Program-made: the position numbers and the translations under genes | From: Leptolyngbya sp. PCC 6406 | GTDB taxonomy: Bacteria; Cyanobacteriota; Cyanobacteriia; Phormidesmidales; Phormidesmidaceae | Assembly: GCF_000332095.2 (NCBI RefSeq) | Contig: NZ_KI913949.1 | Location: forward strand, 5,402,651 to 5,466,650 | Reading direction: 5' to 3' | Length of the DNA stretch: 64,000 nt | The notes under the pieces: generated by a model | Databases searched by the model: none | What the model was told of the DNA's origin: nothing | What the model saw: only the letters and a program-made list of their open reading frames with translations | In this document: piece by piece, positions 1 to 8,868 of the stretch | Layout: each line of letters opens with the position of its first letter | Numbering within the stretch: position 1 is the stretch's first letter

Positions 1-221
1 CTGCGGCGGGCCGGTTGATAGCGCCATTTCAGTAGATGGCAGCAGAGTCTAGCGATCTGGCTGGTCAGCGCCCGTTTTTCAGATCGGCCCAAGCTTTCCA
101 ATTCCTCCTGCACGTTAGCAGCATCCAGCTCTCCCCATCGTCCTTGCTGAATCAGGGCCGCCTGTTGCTGCACCCAGCCATAGAAATCTGTGTCGTACAG
201 GGTCGAGTCGCGATTGCTCAC
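1..221 (-). CDS. DUF29 family protein (partial, cut by left edge)
   Basis: Reading leftwards from a GTG at 221 gives an open frame of 73 codons that leaves the window. The product starts MSNRDSTLYDTDFYGWV and contains LESLGRSEKRAL and HLLKWRYQP. This is the usual start of DUF29 proteins (YDTDFYxW, then ExxxMGRSEKRAL, then HLLKWQYQP). DUF29 proteins are about 150 residues, are common in cyanobacteria in many copies, and have no established function. The GTG is chosen because an in-frame TAG lies two codons upstream (gga tag gca aaa gtg). The C-terminal half is outside the window. Confidence 0.8.
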   Translation of the reverse strand, partial: MSNRDSTLYDTDFYGWVQQQAALIQQGRWGELDAANVQEELESLGRSEKRALTSQIARLCCHLLKWRYQPARR

Positions 222-300
222 TTTTGCCTATCCCCCGTCATGATCGCCTGGATCTAATTGCCCATCTAACTTTATCTAGAATAACTCTCCCCCCGCGCAG

Positions 301-334
301 GATCCGGTACAGGGATTTAGCTGGAACACTCTAA
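301..334 (+). repeat. Dispersed repeat, 'gatccgg..gggatttagctgg' family
   Basis: This 34-bp stretch lies between the divergent DUF29 and ABC transporter genes. Related copies end the intergenic regions at about 40986-41013, 48169-48201 and 48282-48315. The shared core is GATCCGG, a short spacer, GGGATTTAGCTGGAAC and CTCTAA. All copies lie outside genes. No function is visible. Confidence 0.55.
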
Positions 335-379
335 AACTGATAGCGTGAGGGATGCAGTCGGAATCCGTGAGGCGATCGC

Positions 380-2107
380 TTGGCACCGCGTTCTAACTAC
401 CATAATCTCTTGCCCTACGTTCAGCAGCAGTGGCGCACTATTGCCTATGCCCTGCTCTGTACCCTGGTCTTCACCGCCTTTTGGCCCTTGCTGGCTTGGT
501 TGGCGGGGCGAATGCTGTCCCTGCTGGTGCAGGGGCAGGTGGTGGCCCTGGCCCAGACAGCGGGGATCACGATGGTGGGCTTCACCATTCATAAGCTGGG
601 ACAGTACGGCCAAGACTCCCTGATGTCCAAGGCGGCACTTACCGCCACCTTCAACCTACGGGTTCAGGTCTATCGCCATCTCCAGAGCCTCAGCTTGGCC
701 TATTTTGAGCGATCCCAGACGGGGGATTTGGCCTACCGCCTCACGGAGGATGTGGACCGCATCGGTGAGGTGATCAAACGTCTGTTTCAAGACTTCGTCC
801 CCAGCCTGCTGCAACTGATTGTGGTGCTGGCCTACATGCTGTGGCTGAACTGGCAACTCACCATGACCACCTTTATCCTGGTGCCCGCCCTGGCCTTGCT
901 GGTGGGTTGGTTTGGGGAGCGGATGTTGAGCTATTCTCGCCGCAGTCAAAATCTGGTGTCGGACTTGTCTTCCCAGTTGACGGAGGTTTTCAGCGGCATT
1001 CGTCTGGTGCGGGCCTTTGCCGCTGAGGACTATGCCATCCAGCGGTTTACGGAGGAGGCGGAGCGCAACCGCAAGGCTCGCTATCGGGCCGCTTGGTTGC
1101 TGGCGGTGCAGTACCCGGTGGTGGGACTGCTCTATGCCTTGATTGTGCTGATTCTATTTTTGGTGGGGAGCTGGCAGATTGCTTCGGGAAATCTGACGGG
1201 GGAAGCCTTTGGCAGCTATGTGGCGGCGGCCCTGTTGTTGATTGACCCGGTGACCCACACCACGGAAAACTACAACCTGTTTAAGGAGGCGGAAGCCTCG
1301 GTAGACCGAGTGTTTGAGCTATTTGCCATTGAGCCTGCGGTGGGGGAAGCTGTCGATGCCCAGCCCCTACCTGCTGTCACCGGCAAGGTGGAATATCGCC
1401 ATGTGACCTTCCATTACACCCCAGAGGAACCTGTGCTCCAGGGGATTTCCCTCCAGGCGATGCCGGGGGAAAAGATCGCCTTGGTGGGATCTTCGGGGGC
1501 GGGTAAAACGACGTTGGTGAATCTGCTGCCTCGGTTCTACGATCCCCAGGGGGGGCAGATTTTCATTGATGGTATTGATATCCGCACGGTTACCCTCAAG
1601 AGTCTGCGTCGCCAGATTGGCATTGTGCCCCAGGAAACGACGCTGTTTTCCGGCACGATCGCGGAGAATATCGCCTTTGGCCAGAAGGATTTTGACCTGG
1701 CGGCAGTGCAGGCGGCGGCTCAGGCCGCTAATGCCCACGAGTTCATCATGCAGTTTTCCCAGGGCTACCATGCTTGGGTGGGGGAACGGGGGGTGAATCT
1801 TTCGGGGGGGCAGCGCCAGCGACTTGCGATCGCGCGGGCGGTTCTTCTCAATCCCCGAATTCTGATTCTAGATGAGGCCACATCGGCCCTGGATTCCGAG
1901 TCAGAAAATCTGGTCCAGGAGGCTCTGGAACGGCTGATGGGCGATCGCACGGCCTTCATCATTGCCCACCGTCTGGCCACGGTGCGGGGGGCGGATCGAA
2001 TTCTAGTGATGGATCAAGGCTTTATTGTGGAGGCGGGTACCCATGAGGAGCTGCTGGCCAAGGGCGATCGCTATGCCTACTTCTATGACCAGCAGTTTCA
2101 AAAGTAG
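380..2107 (+). CDS. ABC transporter, fused permease/ATPase (MsbA/lipid-exporter type)
   Basis: A 575-residue half-transporter of normal family length, with an N-terminal six-helix membrane domain (about residues 15-300) and a C-terminal nucleotide-binding domain. Visible motifs are Walker A GSSGAGKT (370-377), signature LSGGQ (474-478), Walker B ILILDE ending at D498-E499, and the switch histidine H530 in IIAHRL. Such proteins act as homodimers in the inner membrane and flip lipids, peptides or drugs outwards; the substrate cannot be read from the sequence. The start is TTG at 380, because an in-frame TGA at 368-370 excludes anything further upstream. It stands alone, divergent from the DUF29 gene and convergent with the Uma2 gene. 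Confidence 0.85.
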   Translation: MAPRSNYHNLLPYVQQQWRTIAYALLCTLVFTAFWPLLAWLAGRMLSLLVQGQVVALAQTAGITMVGFTIHKLGQYGQDSLMSKAALTATFNLRVQVYRHLQSLSLAYFERSQTGDLAYRLTEDVDRIGEVIKRLFQDFVPSLLQLIVVLAYMLWLNWQLTMTTFILVPALALLVGWFGERMLSYSRRSQNLVSDLSSQLTEVFSGIRLVRAFAAEDYAIQRFTEEAERNRKARYRAAWLLAVQYPVVGLLYALIVLILFLVGSWQIASGNLTGEAFGSYVAAALLLIDPVTHTTENYNLFKEAEASVDRVFELFAIEPAVGEAVDAQPLPAVTGKVEYRHVTFHYTPEEPVLQGISLQAMPGEKIALVGSSGAGKTTLVNLLPRFYDPQGGQIFIDGIDIRTVTLKSLRRQIGIVPQETTLFSGTIAENIAFGQKDFDLAAVQAAAQAANAHEFIMQFSQGYHAWVGERGVNLSGGQRQRLAIARAVLLNPRILILDEATSALDSESENLVQEALERLMGDRTAFIIAHRLATVRGADRILVMDQGFIVEAGTHEELLAKGDRYAYFYDQQFQK

Positions 2108-2291
2108 GGGAAGGAACGGGGCAAGTTCCCGCTGCCGGTGGTTACTGATCTACCCGCTATTGTGGTCAGTTCAGCGGCATACACAGCAAACCGTCCCGAC
2201 CTGATCTTGATTGCTGTCACCAGTCAGGTGAGAACACCTTGGTGCTGTGGCTGTCTGCTGCTGGGGTGTTGTTGCCGGAACGCGCCAGTGC

Positions 2292-2945
2292 TCAGGAAGC
2301 CTCCGCCCCGCCCCCAATCGTTTGACCGTCCGTTTCTCCATCTGGTTCAGGGATGGATGGGGAAAATTCCACGGCTTCGTAGAGAGCCGCCATTGACCCC
2401 GCCCAGCCGACACTGGTGAGGGTGAGGGTATCCCCTTCACTGTGGGGATGCAGTACCCACAAGCCCTCGGCATTGCGGCGAAAAACCTCCGCGTGGGGCC
2501 GGGTCTGGGAAATCAGCACATATTCTTGCAAGCTATCAAGGTGGCGATAGTCAAAAAACTTATCCCCCCGGTCGAAGGCTTCGGTCCCTTCGGAAAGCAC
2601 TTCAACAATCAGGCAGGGGTGGCGTTTGCAGGTGGTGTTGGCCCGATCGCGATCGTCGCACGTGACCATCACGTCGGGGTAATAATAGCGATTCAGGGTT
2701 TCAATGCACGCCTTCATGTCCAAGGCATAGGCTCGACATTTACCTGTGCGGAGGTGTCCCCGCAAGAGTGCCCAAAGGTTGAGGGCAATGGTGACATGGG
2801 CATCGGTGCCCCCGGCCATGGCATAGACTTCCCCATCCCGATATTCGTGCTTGGTGGGGCTATCGGCTTCTGCGGCGAGGTACTCCTCGGAGGAAAGGGG
2901 GGAGTGGGTGGCGGGGAGGGCAACCATGGGTTTTGAACTGGGCAA
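2292..2945 (-). CDS. Uma2 family (DUF820) putative endonuclease
   Basis: A 217-residue protein with the standard Uma2 order: SSEEYLAAEADSPTKHEYRDGEVYAMAGGT at the N-terminus (the EYR.GE.YAM signature), YPDVMVTCDD in the middle, then PCLIVEVLSEGTEAFDRGDKF. The D...EV...K layout fits the PD-(D/E)XK nuclease fold assigned to DUF820. The family is greatly expanded in cyanobacteria and its biological role is not established. This is one of three Uma2 loci here; the others are intact at 35508-36059 and broken at 40027-40236. It is monocistronic and convergent with the ABC exporter. Confidence 0.85.
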   Translation of the reverse strand: MPSSKPMVALPATHSPLSSEEYLAAEADSPTKHEYRDGEVYAMAGGTDAHVTIALNLWALLRGHLRTGKCRAYALDMKACIETLNRYYYPDVMVTCDDRDRANTTCKRHPCLIVEVLSEGTEAFDRGDKFFDYRHLDSLQEYVLISQTRPHAEVFRRNAEGLWVLHPHSEGDTLTLTSVGWAGSMAALYEAVEFSPSIPEPDGETDGQTIGGGAEAS

Positions 2946-3004
2946 TGAGGCGATAGGCCCATTGTATCGAGTGGGTGAGAGAAGGCCCCTCCCAACTGCA
3001 TGGG

Positions 3005-3034
3005 TTGAATAAGTTGACTGGGCTCAGCAATAGT
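3005..3034 (+). promoter_or_regulatory. Conserved TTGAATAAGT leader element
   Basis: TTGAATAAGT followed by a CTGGGCTC-like block and CAATAGT lies 62 nt before the ATG of the TPR-CHAT gene. Similar sequences precede the mosaic copy (60931), the short exported ORF (61684), the PEP-CTERM gene (61913) and the ABC-2 pair (51125). Recurrence at similar distance suggests a 5' regulatory or leader element, but it could also be a duplicated flank. Confidence 0.4.
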
Positions 3035-3066
3035 TGTTGATGTTACCCATCGCCGGAGATTGCCCC

Positions 3067-6000
3067 ATGGCCCGCCTCGCCAAGCTGCTCGGTTTTGCCC
3101 TCTGCTCTGCCTTGCTGGTACCCGCGATGCAACTGGCGGGGGAGGCCGCTCAGAACCCAGGGCAGTTACGGGGGGTCGGGGACAGGTTCCTTAACGGTAG
3201 CGGGGCGGGTAGTCAGATCGGTCGCCAGGAACCTGTCCCCTTAGTGACCCAGAGCCCAGGGTTCTTTGGCGCGGGTGACTCGTTGCGTTTAGGAACGATA
3301 CAAGAACCCTGGAATCTCGGCCCGCTGAATGGGGAAGGGCTACAGGTGGAGCCGTTACCCCTAGTGGCGGAACCGCCCCAGATTTTGGCTCAGGCGGATA
3401 GCCGCCTAAGCGAAGCGGATCGACTGCTTCAGCAAGGTATTCAACAGTACAACCAGAATCAGTTTCAAAGAGCAATTAACTCCTGGGAGCAGGCATTACA
3501 GCTATATCGTGCTGGAGGTGATCGCGCTGGGGAAGGGCGCGCCCTGGGAAATCTAGGCACTGCTTATTTGGTTTTGGGCGACTATCACCGTGCCATTGAG
3601 TTCTTTGAGCAACATTTGGCAATCTCCCAGACTATTGGCAACTGGGCTGGGGAAGGAGTTGCTCTAGGGAATTTGGGTAACGCTTATTTCAGCCTAGGAG
3701 ACTATCGCCAAGCCATTAAATTCTATGAGCAAGATTTGGCGATTTCCCAGGAAATCGGCGACCGACTTGGTGAAGGTACTGCGTTGGGGAACTTAGGCAT
3801 TGCTTACAACAGCCTAGGGGAGTATCGTCGTGCCATTGAATTCTATGAACGACACCTAGTGATCGCCCAGGCTGTCGGCGACCGGGCTGGGGAAGGACGG
3901 GCTCTAGGGAATTTGGGCTCTGCTTATTTAGGCATGGGGAACTATCGCCGCGCTATCGAGTTTTTTGAGCAAGACTTAGCGATTTCCCAGGAAATCGGCG
4001 ACCAACTGGGAGAAGGGACTGCTCTGGGGAACCTGGGCATTGCTTACAACAGCCTGGGAAACTACCGCCGTGCCATTGAGCTTCATGAGCAGGTTCTCAC
4101 TATCTTTCAAGCCATCGGTAACCGATCTGGGGAAGGAACTACCTTTGGGAATCTGGGGGCTGCTTATCGCAATCTAGGAGATTATCGCCACGCTATTGAG
4201 CTTTTTGAGCAACATCTGGTGATTTCCAGGGAAATTGGAGGCCGATCTGAAGAAGGTAGAGCCCTAGGGAATTTGGGCAGCGCTTACCTTGGGTTGGGAA
4301 AATATCGCCGCGCCATTGAGCTTTTTGAGCGACATCTGGTAATTTCCAGGGAAATTGGAGATCGGGCTGGAGAAGGGGGAGCCCTAGGGAATTTAGGCAA
4401 TGCTTATTGGGGTCTTGGGAACTATCAACGAGCTATTGAGCTTTTTGAACAACACTTGGCGATCTCTCAGGCTGTCGGTAACCGTACTGGTGAAGGAAAC
4501 GCCCTGAACAGTTTGGGCGTTGTTTATCTGAGCTTAGGAGACTACCACCGTGCTATTGGATTCTTTGAGCAACGGTTAATGATCTCTCAGGAAATTGGCG
4601 ACCTCGCTGGAGAAGGTCGAGCCCTAGGTAACTTGGGCATTGCTTACTGGAGTTTGGGAGACTATCACTCAGCCATTGAGTTCCACACACAAAGCCTAAT
4701 GATCGCCCGTAGCATTGGCAACCGAGCTGGGGAAGGCGCTGTGCTGGGAAATTTGGGTGCTGCTTATCGCGGTCTGGGAAACTATCGTCGTGCCTTTGAC
4801 CTTGATGAGCAATTTCTGACAATTGCCCGTGAGATTGGAGACCGAACTGGTGAAGGAAACGCTCTGAACAATTTGGGTCTTGCTTACCTCACTCTGGAGC
4901 AGAGTGACCAAGCATTGGCTCTATATCAACGGTCCTTAGCCATTCGCCGCGAGATTGGCGATCGCGTCGGAACTGCCACCACCCTCAATAACCTCGGCAG
5001 ACTCCTCAACGATCGCAACCAGCCCGAACTGGCCATCACCTTCCTCAAAGCTGCTGTCGATATCCGCGAATCCATACGCGGCGAGATCCGCCAACTAGAT
5101 CGCGACCTTCAGCAAGCCTTCACCGACATCGTCGCCGCCGACTACCGCCTCCTCGCCGACCTCCTCCTCCAACAAGATCGCGTCCTCGAAGCCCAAGAAG
5201 TCCTCGACCTGCTCAAACTGCAAGAACTCGAAGACTATCAACTCCGCAACGTCCGAGGCACCGAGGAAACCCGCCAGGGCATTTCCTTCTGGCCACCCGA
5301 GCGGGAAATCCTTGATCGCTTCTACACCCACCTAGAAACCAATACCGATCCCCAAACCTTCTTCACCAGTGGAGACGTGGCGGATCGCATTGCCCAACTC
5401 CAACGCAACGCCCGCAGCCAGAACCCCAACCCCGAACAACTCGCCCGCCTGCAAGGGAACCTGCAACAGGCCGGTAACGCCGCCCTGCTTTATCCCCTCG
5501 TCCTCGACGATCGCCTCGAACTAATCCTCGTCACCACCAGCGGCATCTCCCGCCACACCGTCCCCGTTGACCGGGTAGAGCTGAACCGGGCGATCGCCGC
5601 CTTCCGTTCCGACATTGAGGATCCCTTCAGCAACTCCCTCCCCAACGCTCAGCAGTTGTACCAATGGCTGATCGCGCCCCTCGCTGACGAGATTGATGCC
5701 GCCGGAGCCGAAACCATCCTCTACGCCGCAGACGGCCAACTGCGCTACATTCCCCTCGCCGCTTTGCATGACGGTGACCAATGGCTGACCCAGCGCTACA
5801 CCCTCAACCACATCACCGCCGCCTCCCTGATGGACTTCTCCCAGGCGGAGTCAGCACCCCTCAGCATCCTGGCTGGCGCTTTCCCCGCTCAAGATCTGGT
5901 GGTGGAGGTAGCGGGGGTACAACGACCGTTCAGTGGTCTGCCCTATGCCCAGGTGGAGGTGGAGAATCTCCAGGCCAACTTACCGGGCACAGTGGCGTTT

Positions 6001-6555
6001 TTCAGTGCGGGGTTCAACCGCCAAGCTATTGAGCCTCGGCTGGGGAACCACACCATTATTCACTTGGCAACCCACGGAACGTTCCAGTCTGGTCATCCCA
6101 ATGACTCGTTCATCTTGCTGGGGGATGGCGATCGCATTACCCTGTTCGACCTGGATCAGTGGGACTTGCCCAACATCGACTTGGTGGTGTTGAGTGCCTG
6201 TGAAACGGCGGTGAGTGGACCGGAGTTGGGCACGGGGGAAGAGATTCTGGGGTTTGGCTACCAGATTCAGCGGACGGGAGCAAGAGCCGCGATCGCATCT
6301 CTCTGGGTGGTGAGTGATGGCGGTACCCAGGTGTTGATGGATGCCTTCTATGGGGCGATGCAGGTGGGCTTGCCCAAGGCGGAGGCTCTGCGTCAGGCTC
6401 AGGTCGCTTTGATTACCAATGACTTTGCGGCGGTGGGGGGCAATCGCGGCATTGAAATCTTTAGCACCGTCACGGGGCAACCCTTGGTGCCGGGGGGGAC
6501 GTTGGCCCATCCCTACTACTGGGCACCGTTTATTTTGATTGGCAATGGACTCTAG
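3067..6555 (+). CDS. Exported TPR-CHAT protein (caspase-fold protease-like)
   Basis: The product is about 1162 residues. An N-terminal signal peptide (MARLAKLLGFALCSALLVPA) is followed by a low-complexity linker. Next come about 13-14 near-identical 40-residue TPR units of the pattern GEGxALGNLGxAYxxLGDYxxAIEFxEQxLxI, and then a C-terminal CHAT domain. CHAT is a caspase-related peptidase fold; its His and Cys are visible in IHLATHG (His 1003) and LSACETA (Cys 1045). The ATG at 3067 is preferred over TTG 3034 because GGAG lies 9 nt upstream. TPR-CHAT proteins are abundant in cyanobacteria and are proposed to be peptide- or protein-sensing proteases; substrates are unknown. The signal peptide implies a periplasmic or extracellular site. 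Part of its 5' end is duplicated at 60931-61066. Confidence 0.88.
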   Translation: MARLAKLLGFALCSALLVPAMQLAGEAAQNPGQLRGVGDRFLNGSGAGSQIGRQEPVPLVTQSPGFFGAGDSLRLGTIQEPWNLGPLNGEGLQVEPLPLVAEPPQILAQADSRLSEADRLLQQGIQQYNQNQFQRAINSWEQALQLYRAGGDRAGEGRALGNLGTAYLVLGDYHRAIEFFEQHLAISQTIGNWAGEGVALGNLGNAYFSLGDYRQAIKFYEQDLAISQEIGDRLGEGTALGNLGIAYNSLGEYRRAIEFYERHLVIAQAVGDRAGEGRALGNLGSAYLGMGNYRRAIEFFEQDLAISQEIGDQLGEGTALGNLGIAYNSLGNYRRAIELHEQVLTIFQAIGNRSGEGTTFGNLGAAYRNLGDYRHAIELFEQHLVISREIGGRSEEGRALGNLGSAYLGLGKYRRAIELFERHLVISREIGDRAGEGGALGNLGNAYWGLGNYQRAIELFEQHLAISQAVGNRTGEGNALNSLGVVYLSLGDYHRAIGFFEQRLMISQEIGDLAGEGRALGNLGIAYWSLGDYHSAIEFHTQSLMIARSIGNRAGEGAVLGNLGAAYRGLGNYRRAFDLDEQFLTIAREIGDRTGEGNALNNLGLAYLTLEQSDQALALYQRSLAIRREIGDRVGTATTLNNLGRLLNDRNQPELAITFLKAAVDIRESIRGEIRQLDRDLQQAFTDIVAADYRLLADLLLQQDRVLEAQEVLDLLKLQELEDYQLRNVRGTEETRQGISFWPPEREILDRFYTHLETNTDPQTFFTSGDVADRIAQLQRNARSQNPNPEQLARLQGNLQQAGNAALLYPLVLDDRLELILVTTSGISRHTVPVDRVELNRAIAAFRSDIEDPFSNSLPNAQQLYQWLIAPLADEIDAAGAETILYAADGQLRYIPLAALHDGDQWLTQRYTLNHITAASLMDFSQAESAPLSILAGAFPAQDLVVEVAGVQRPFSGLPYAQVEVENLQANLPGTVAFFSAGFNRQAIEPRLGNHTIIHLATHGTFQSGHPNDSFILLGDGDRITLFDLDQWDLPNIDLVVLSACETAVSGPELGTGEEILGFGYQIQRTGARAAIASLWVVSDGGTQVLMDAFYGAMQVGLPKAEALRQAQVALITNDFAAVGGNRGIEIFSTVTGQPLVPGGTLAHPYYWAPFILIGNGL

Positions 6556-6706
6556 GGACAGGGCCTTGGCTTGCTCGTTCCGCAGAATGAGGGAAGGCTG
6601 GAACGTAATCAGGTCCAAGGGTTACGCTTAAGTTAATGCCCATCAGGGCTGTGCGCCCTTTGCAGAGTGGTTGCTATCAACCAGATATCGTATTCGTTTC
6701 AGCTTG

Positions 6707-6725
6707 GGGCGTGTGGACAATTAAT
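6707..6725 (+). repeat. 19-bp repeat gggcgtgtggacaattaat
   Basis: A perfect inverse copy lies at 27228-27246. Both copies are intergenic. The sequence looks like the end of an insertion sequence or MITE, but no partner end is visible nearby. Confidence 0.5.
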
Positions 6726-6743
6726 TTAATACAGATATAGCCC

Positions 6744-8054
6744 TTGACGGTTTTTGCCTATCTCTATACCCATCCCCTGTTAGAGTCTGCGCCCCCTGAC
6801 GATCTGTGGGGGGCAGAGGTGGTGCGGGTCTATCGAGATTTTGGTGGCGATGAATCCCAATCCGGTCAGTCTCGTCCCCAATTGCAGCAGCTCTTGCAGG
6901 ATTGTGCCGGGGGCACCGTGGCAGAGGTGCGGGTGCGGCGGTGGGCGGAATTGGGGAACTCGCCGGATGCGATCGCACCCATTGTCACCCAACTTCAGGA
7001 ACAGGGAATTCAGCTCACCTCCCTGGCGGAGGGGCCGTTTCCCGAGGGAGATGTGGTGGCGGTGGTGGCGGCGACCGCTGCGATCGCGCAACAACAACGC
7101 CGGGATAGTTTGCGGTTGGGCCATGCCCGCAACCGGGTGAAGGCCCAACCGCCACCGGGGCGGGCTCCCTACGGCTATCGACGCGGCAAGGATCGCTACA
7201 CCCTAGATCGGGCAGCGGCTCCGGTGGTGAAGGACTTTTTTGAGCAGTTTCTCCTCTTTGGCTCCCTGCGGGGGGCGGTGCGGTATTTGGCCAAGACCTA
7301 CGGCAAGCGCATCTCCGCCTCCACCGGACAGCGATGGCTGTCCCATCCGGTCTATCGCGGCGATCTGCTCTACCAGGATGGTCGGGTAGTGCGCGATACC
7401 CATACCCCCATCCTGGGGCGGGATGAGGCGGCCCAGGTAGATCGGCTGCTGCGCCGCAACCGCCGCCTCCCCCCCCGCACCGCCAGCGCCCAGCGGTCCC
7501 TCGCAGGGCTAGTGCAATGTCAGGAATGCGGCAGCACCCTGCGGGTGGCCCCCGTGAGCCGTCCCCGCCGAGATCAGACCTACCTGTATCTGCGCCCCAG
7601 CGCCTGTCCACGGGCAAAACCCTGTGGGGCGATTCCCTACGATGCGGTGCTAGAGAGCACCATTGCCACTGTCTGTCGAGATCTCCCCCCTGCGATCGCA
7701 ACCCAACCCCTGCCCCCCATCGGGGCCATCCAGGCGGGAATCCAGCGTCAGATTGCCGCCAAGCAGGACAGTTTGGCCCAGTTGCCCCCCTTAGTGGCGG
7801 CGGGGGTGTTGGATGAAACCACCGCAGACCTGCGGGCCTATACCCTCCGCAGCGACATTGCCGCCCTCGAACAACAGCGATCGCAACTGCCCCCAGAAAA
7901 TTTGCCCGAGATTGCCCAGACCCTCTCCATTCCCCAGTTTTGGTATGACCTGTCAGAGGCAGAGCGGCGGGTCTATCTGCGAGAATTCATCCGCCAGGTA
8001 GAGTTGGTCCGTGAGGGACAAGATTGGTCTGTGGCGATTAAGTTTGTGTTTTAA
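6744..8054 (+). CDS. XisF-like recombinase family protein, catalytic serine motif not evident
   Basis: A 436-residue protein with the architecture of large serine recombinases related to the cyanobacterial excision factor XisF. The N-terminal resolvase-like part is followed by GHARNRVKAQPPPGRAPYGYRR (typical 'recombinase' domain entry), a zinc-ribbon-like part (CQECGSTL at about residue 257 and CPRAKPCG) and a C-terminal coiled-coil-like tail. The N-terminus reads FAYLYTHPLLE, where active enzymes have Y-x-R-x-S, so the catalytic Arg/Ser are not visible. XisF itself has a divergent N-terminus of this style. TTG at 6744 is the likely start. No att sites or prophage genes are near. It may pair with the NUDIX gene 16 nt downstream. 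Confidence 0.72.
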   Translation: MTVFAYLYTHPLLESAPPDDLWGAEVVRVYRDFGGDESQSGQSRPQLQQLLQDCAGGTVAEVRVRRWAELGNSPDAIAPIVTQLQEQGIQLTSLAEGPFPEGDVVAVVAATAAIAQQQRRDSLRLGHARNRVKAQPPPGRAPYGYRRGKDRYTLDRAAAPVVKDFFEQFLLFGSLRGAVRYLAKTYGKRISASTGQRWLSHPVYRGDLLYQDGRVVRDTHTPILGRDEAAQVDRLLRRNRRLPPRTASAQRSLAGLVQCQECGSTLRVAPVSRPRRDQTYLYLRPSACPRAKPCGAIPYDAVLESTIATVCRDLPPAIATQPLPPIGAIQAGIQRQIAAKQDSLAQLPPLVAAGVLDETTADLRAYTLRSDIAALEQQRSQLPPENLPEIAQTLSIPQFWYDLSEAERRVYLREFIRQVELVREGQDWSVAIKFVF

Positions 8055-8070
8055 GGAGTGATAGAGGGCA

Positions 8071-8760
8071 ATGGTGGAGGCCCAGTATGCCCGCTTGGGG
8101 CTGACGGTGGACTGTGTGGTGTTTGGCCTGGATGCCCAGGATCAACTCCAGGTGCTCTTGATTCAGCGTAAACTGCCGCCCTTTGCGGGGGAGTGGGCGC
8201 TACCGGGGGGCTTTGTGCGCCCCGAGGAATCCCTGGAGCAGGCCGCTCGGCGGGAACTGCGGGAGGAAACGGGGATGGAGCAGGTGTTTCTGGAACAGCT
8301 CTACACCTTTGGCGCGGTGGAGCGAGATCCCCGCGATCGCATTGTTTCCGTCGCCTACTATGCCCTCGTGAACCTGCGCGATCATGCCCTCCGCGCCGCC
8401 ACCGATGCCCGCGCCGTGGACTGGTTTGGGCTAGAGAATCTACCGGAATTAGCCTTTGACCACACCGCAATTTTGCACTGTGCCCTGACCCGGCTGCGAG
8501 CCAAGATTCGCTATGCCCCCATCGGCTTTGAGCTATTGCCGGAAAAGTTTACCCTGACCCAACTTCAGCGGCTTTATGAGGTGATCTTGGGAACCGCGAT
8601 CGACAAGCGCAACTTCCGTAAAAAAATCCTCAAGATGAATCTCCTACGGCCTTTACCGGAAAAGGAACAGGGGGTACCCCACCGCGCCGCCCAACTCTAC
8701 TGCTTCGATTGCGATCGCTACACCACCCTCACCAAATCGGGCTTCAGCTTTGAGCTTTAG
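8071..8760 (+). CDS. NUDIX hydrolase with C-terminal winged helix (NrtR-like)
   Basis: A 229-residue protein with two parts. Residues about 8-140 are a NUDIX domain with a complete Nudix box ([23 protein letters not shown], matching Gx5Ex7REUxEExGU). Residues about 150-225 match the winged-helix tail of NrtR-type regulators ([15 protein letters not shown] and NFRKKILKM). NrtR proteins repress NAD biosynthesis genes and respond to ADP-ribose; many regulators have lost Nudix catalysis, whereas here the box is intact. No NAD gene is adjacent. The start ATG has GGAGTG upstream. It may be cotranscribed with the upstream recombinase gene. The alternative is a plain ADP-ribose pyrophosphatase. Confidence 0.8.
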   Translation: MVEAQYARLGLTVDCVVFGLDAQDQLQVLLIQRKLPPFAGEWALPGGFVRPEESLEQAARRELREETGMEQVFLEQLYTFGAVERDPRDRIVSVAYYALVNLRDHALRAATDARAVDWFGLENLPELAFDHTAILHCALTRLRAKIRYAPIGFELLPEKFTLTQLQRLYEVILGTAIDKRNFRKKILKMNLLRPLPEKEQGVPHRAAQLYCFDCDRYTTLTKSGFSFEL

Positions 8761-8868
8761 GTCACTCTCTATAACCTGAGTTCGACAAGGAGTAGAGGGC
8801 TAAAAAACGTCAATTCGGTATCAGCGCTGTCACCCCGCCGGGAATTCAAAATTCCCGGCTAACAGGCT

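Noticed and set aside
2442..2936. 164-codon plus-strand frame
   Set aside because: Antisense to the Uma2 gene.
3525..5000. Regular 120-bp repetition resembling an array
   Set aside because: Not CRISPR: repeats are coding TPR units without unique spacers.
5980..6618. 212-codon frame on the minus strand
   Set aside because: Antisense to the CHAT domain, with no family pattern.
7015..7701. Long open frame (228 codons) on the minus strand
   Set aside because: Antisense to the recombinase gene; the product is low-complexity Arg/Gly/Pro and the plus-strand frame has clear domains.
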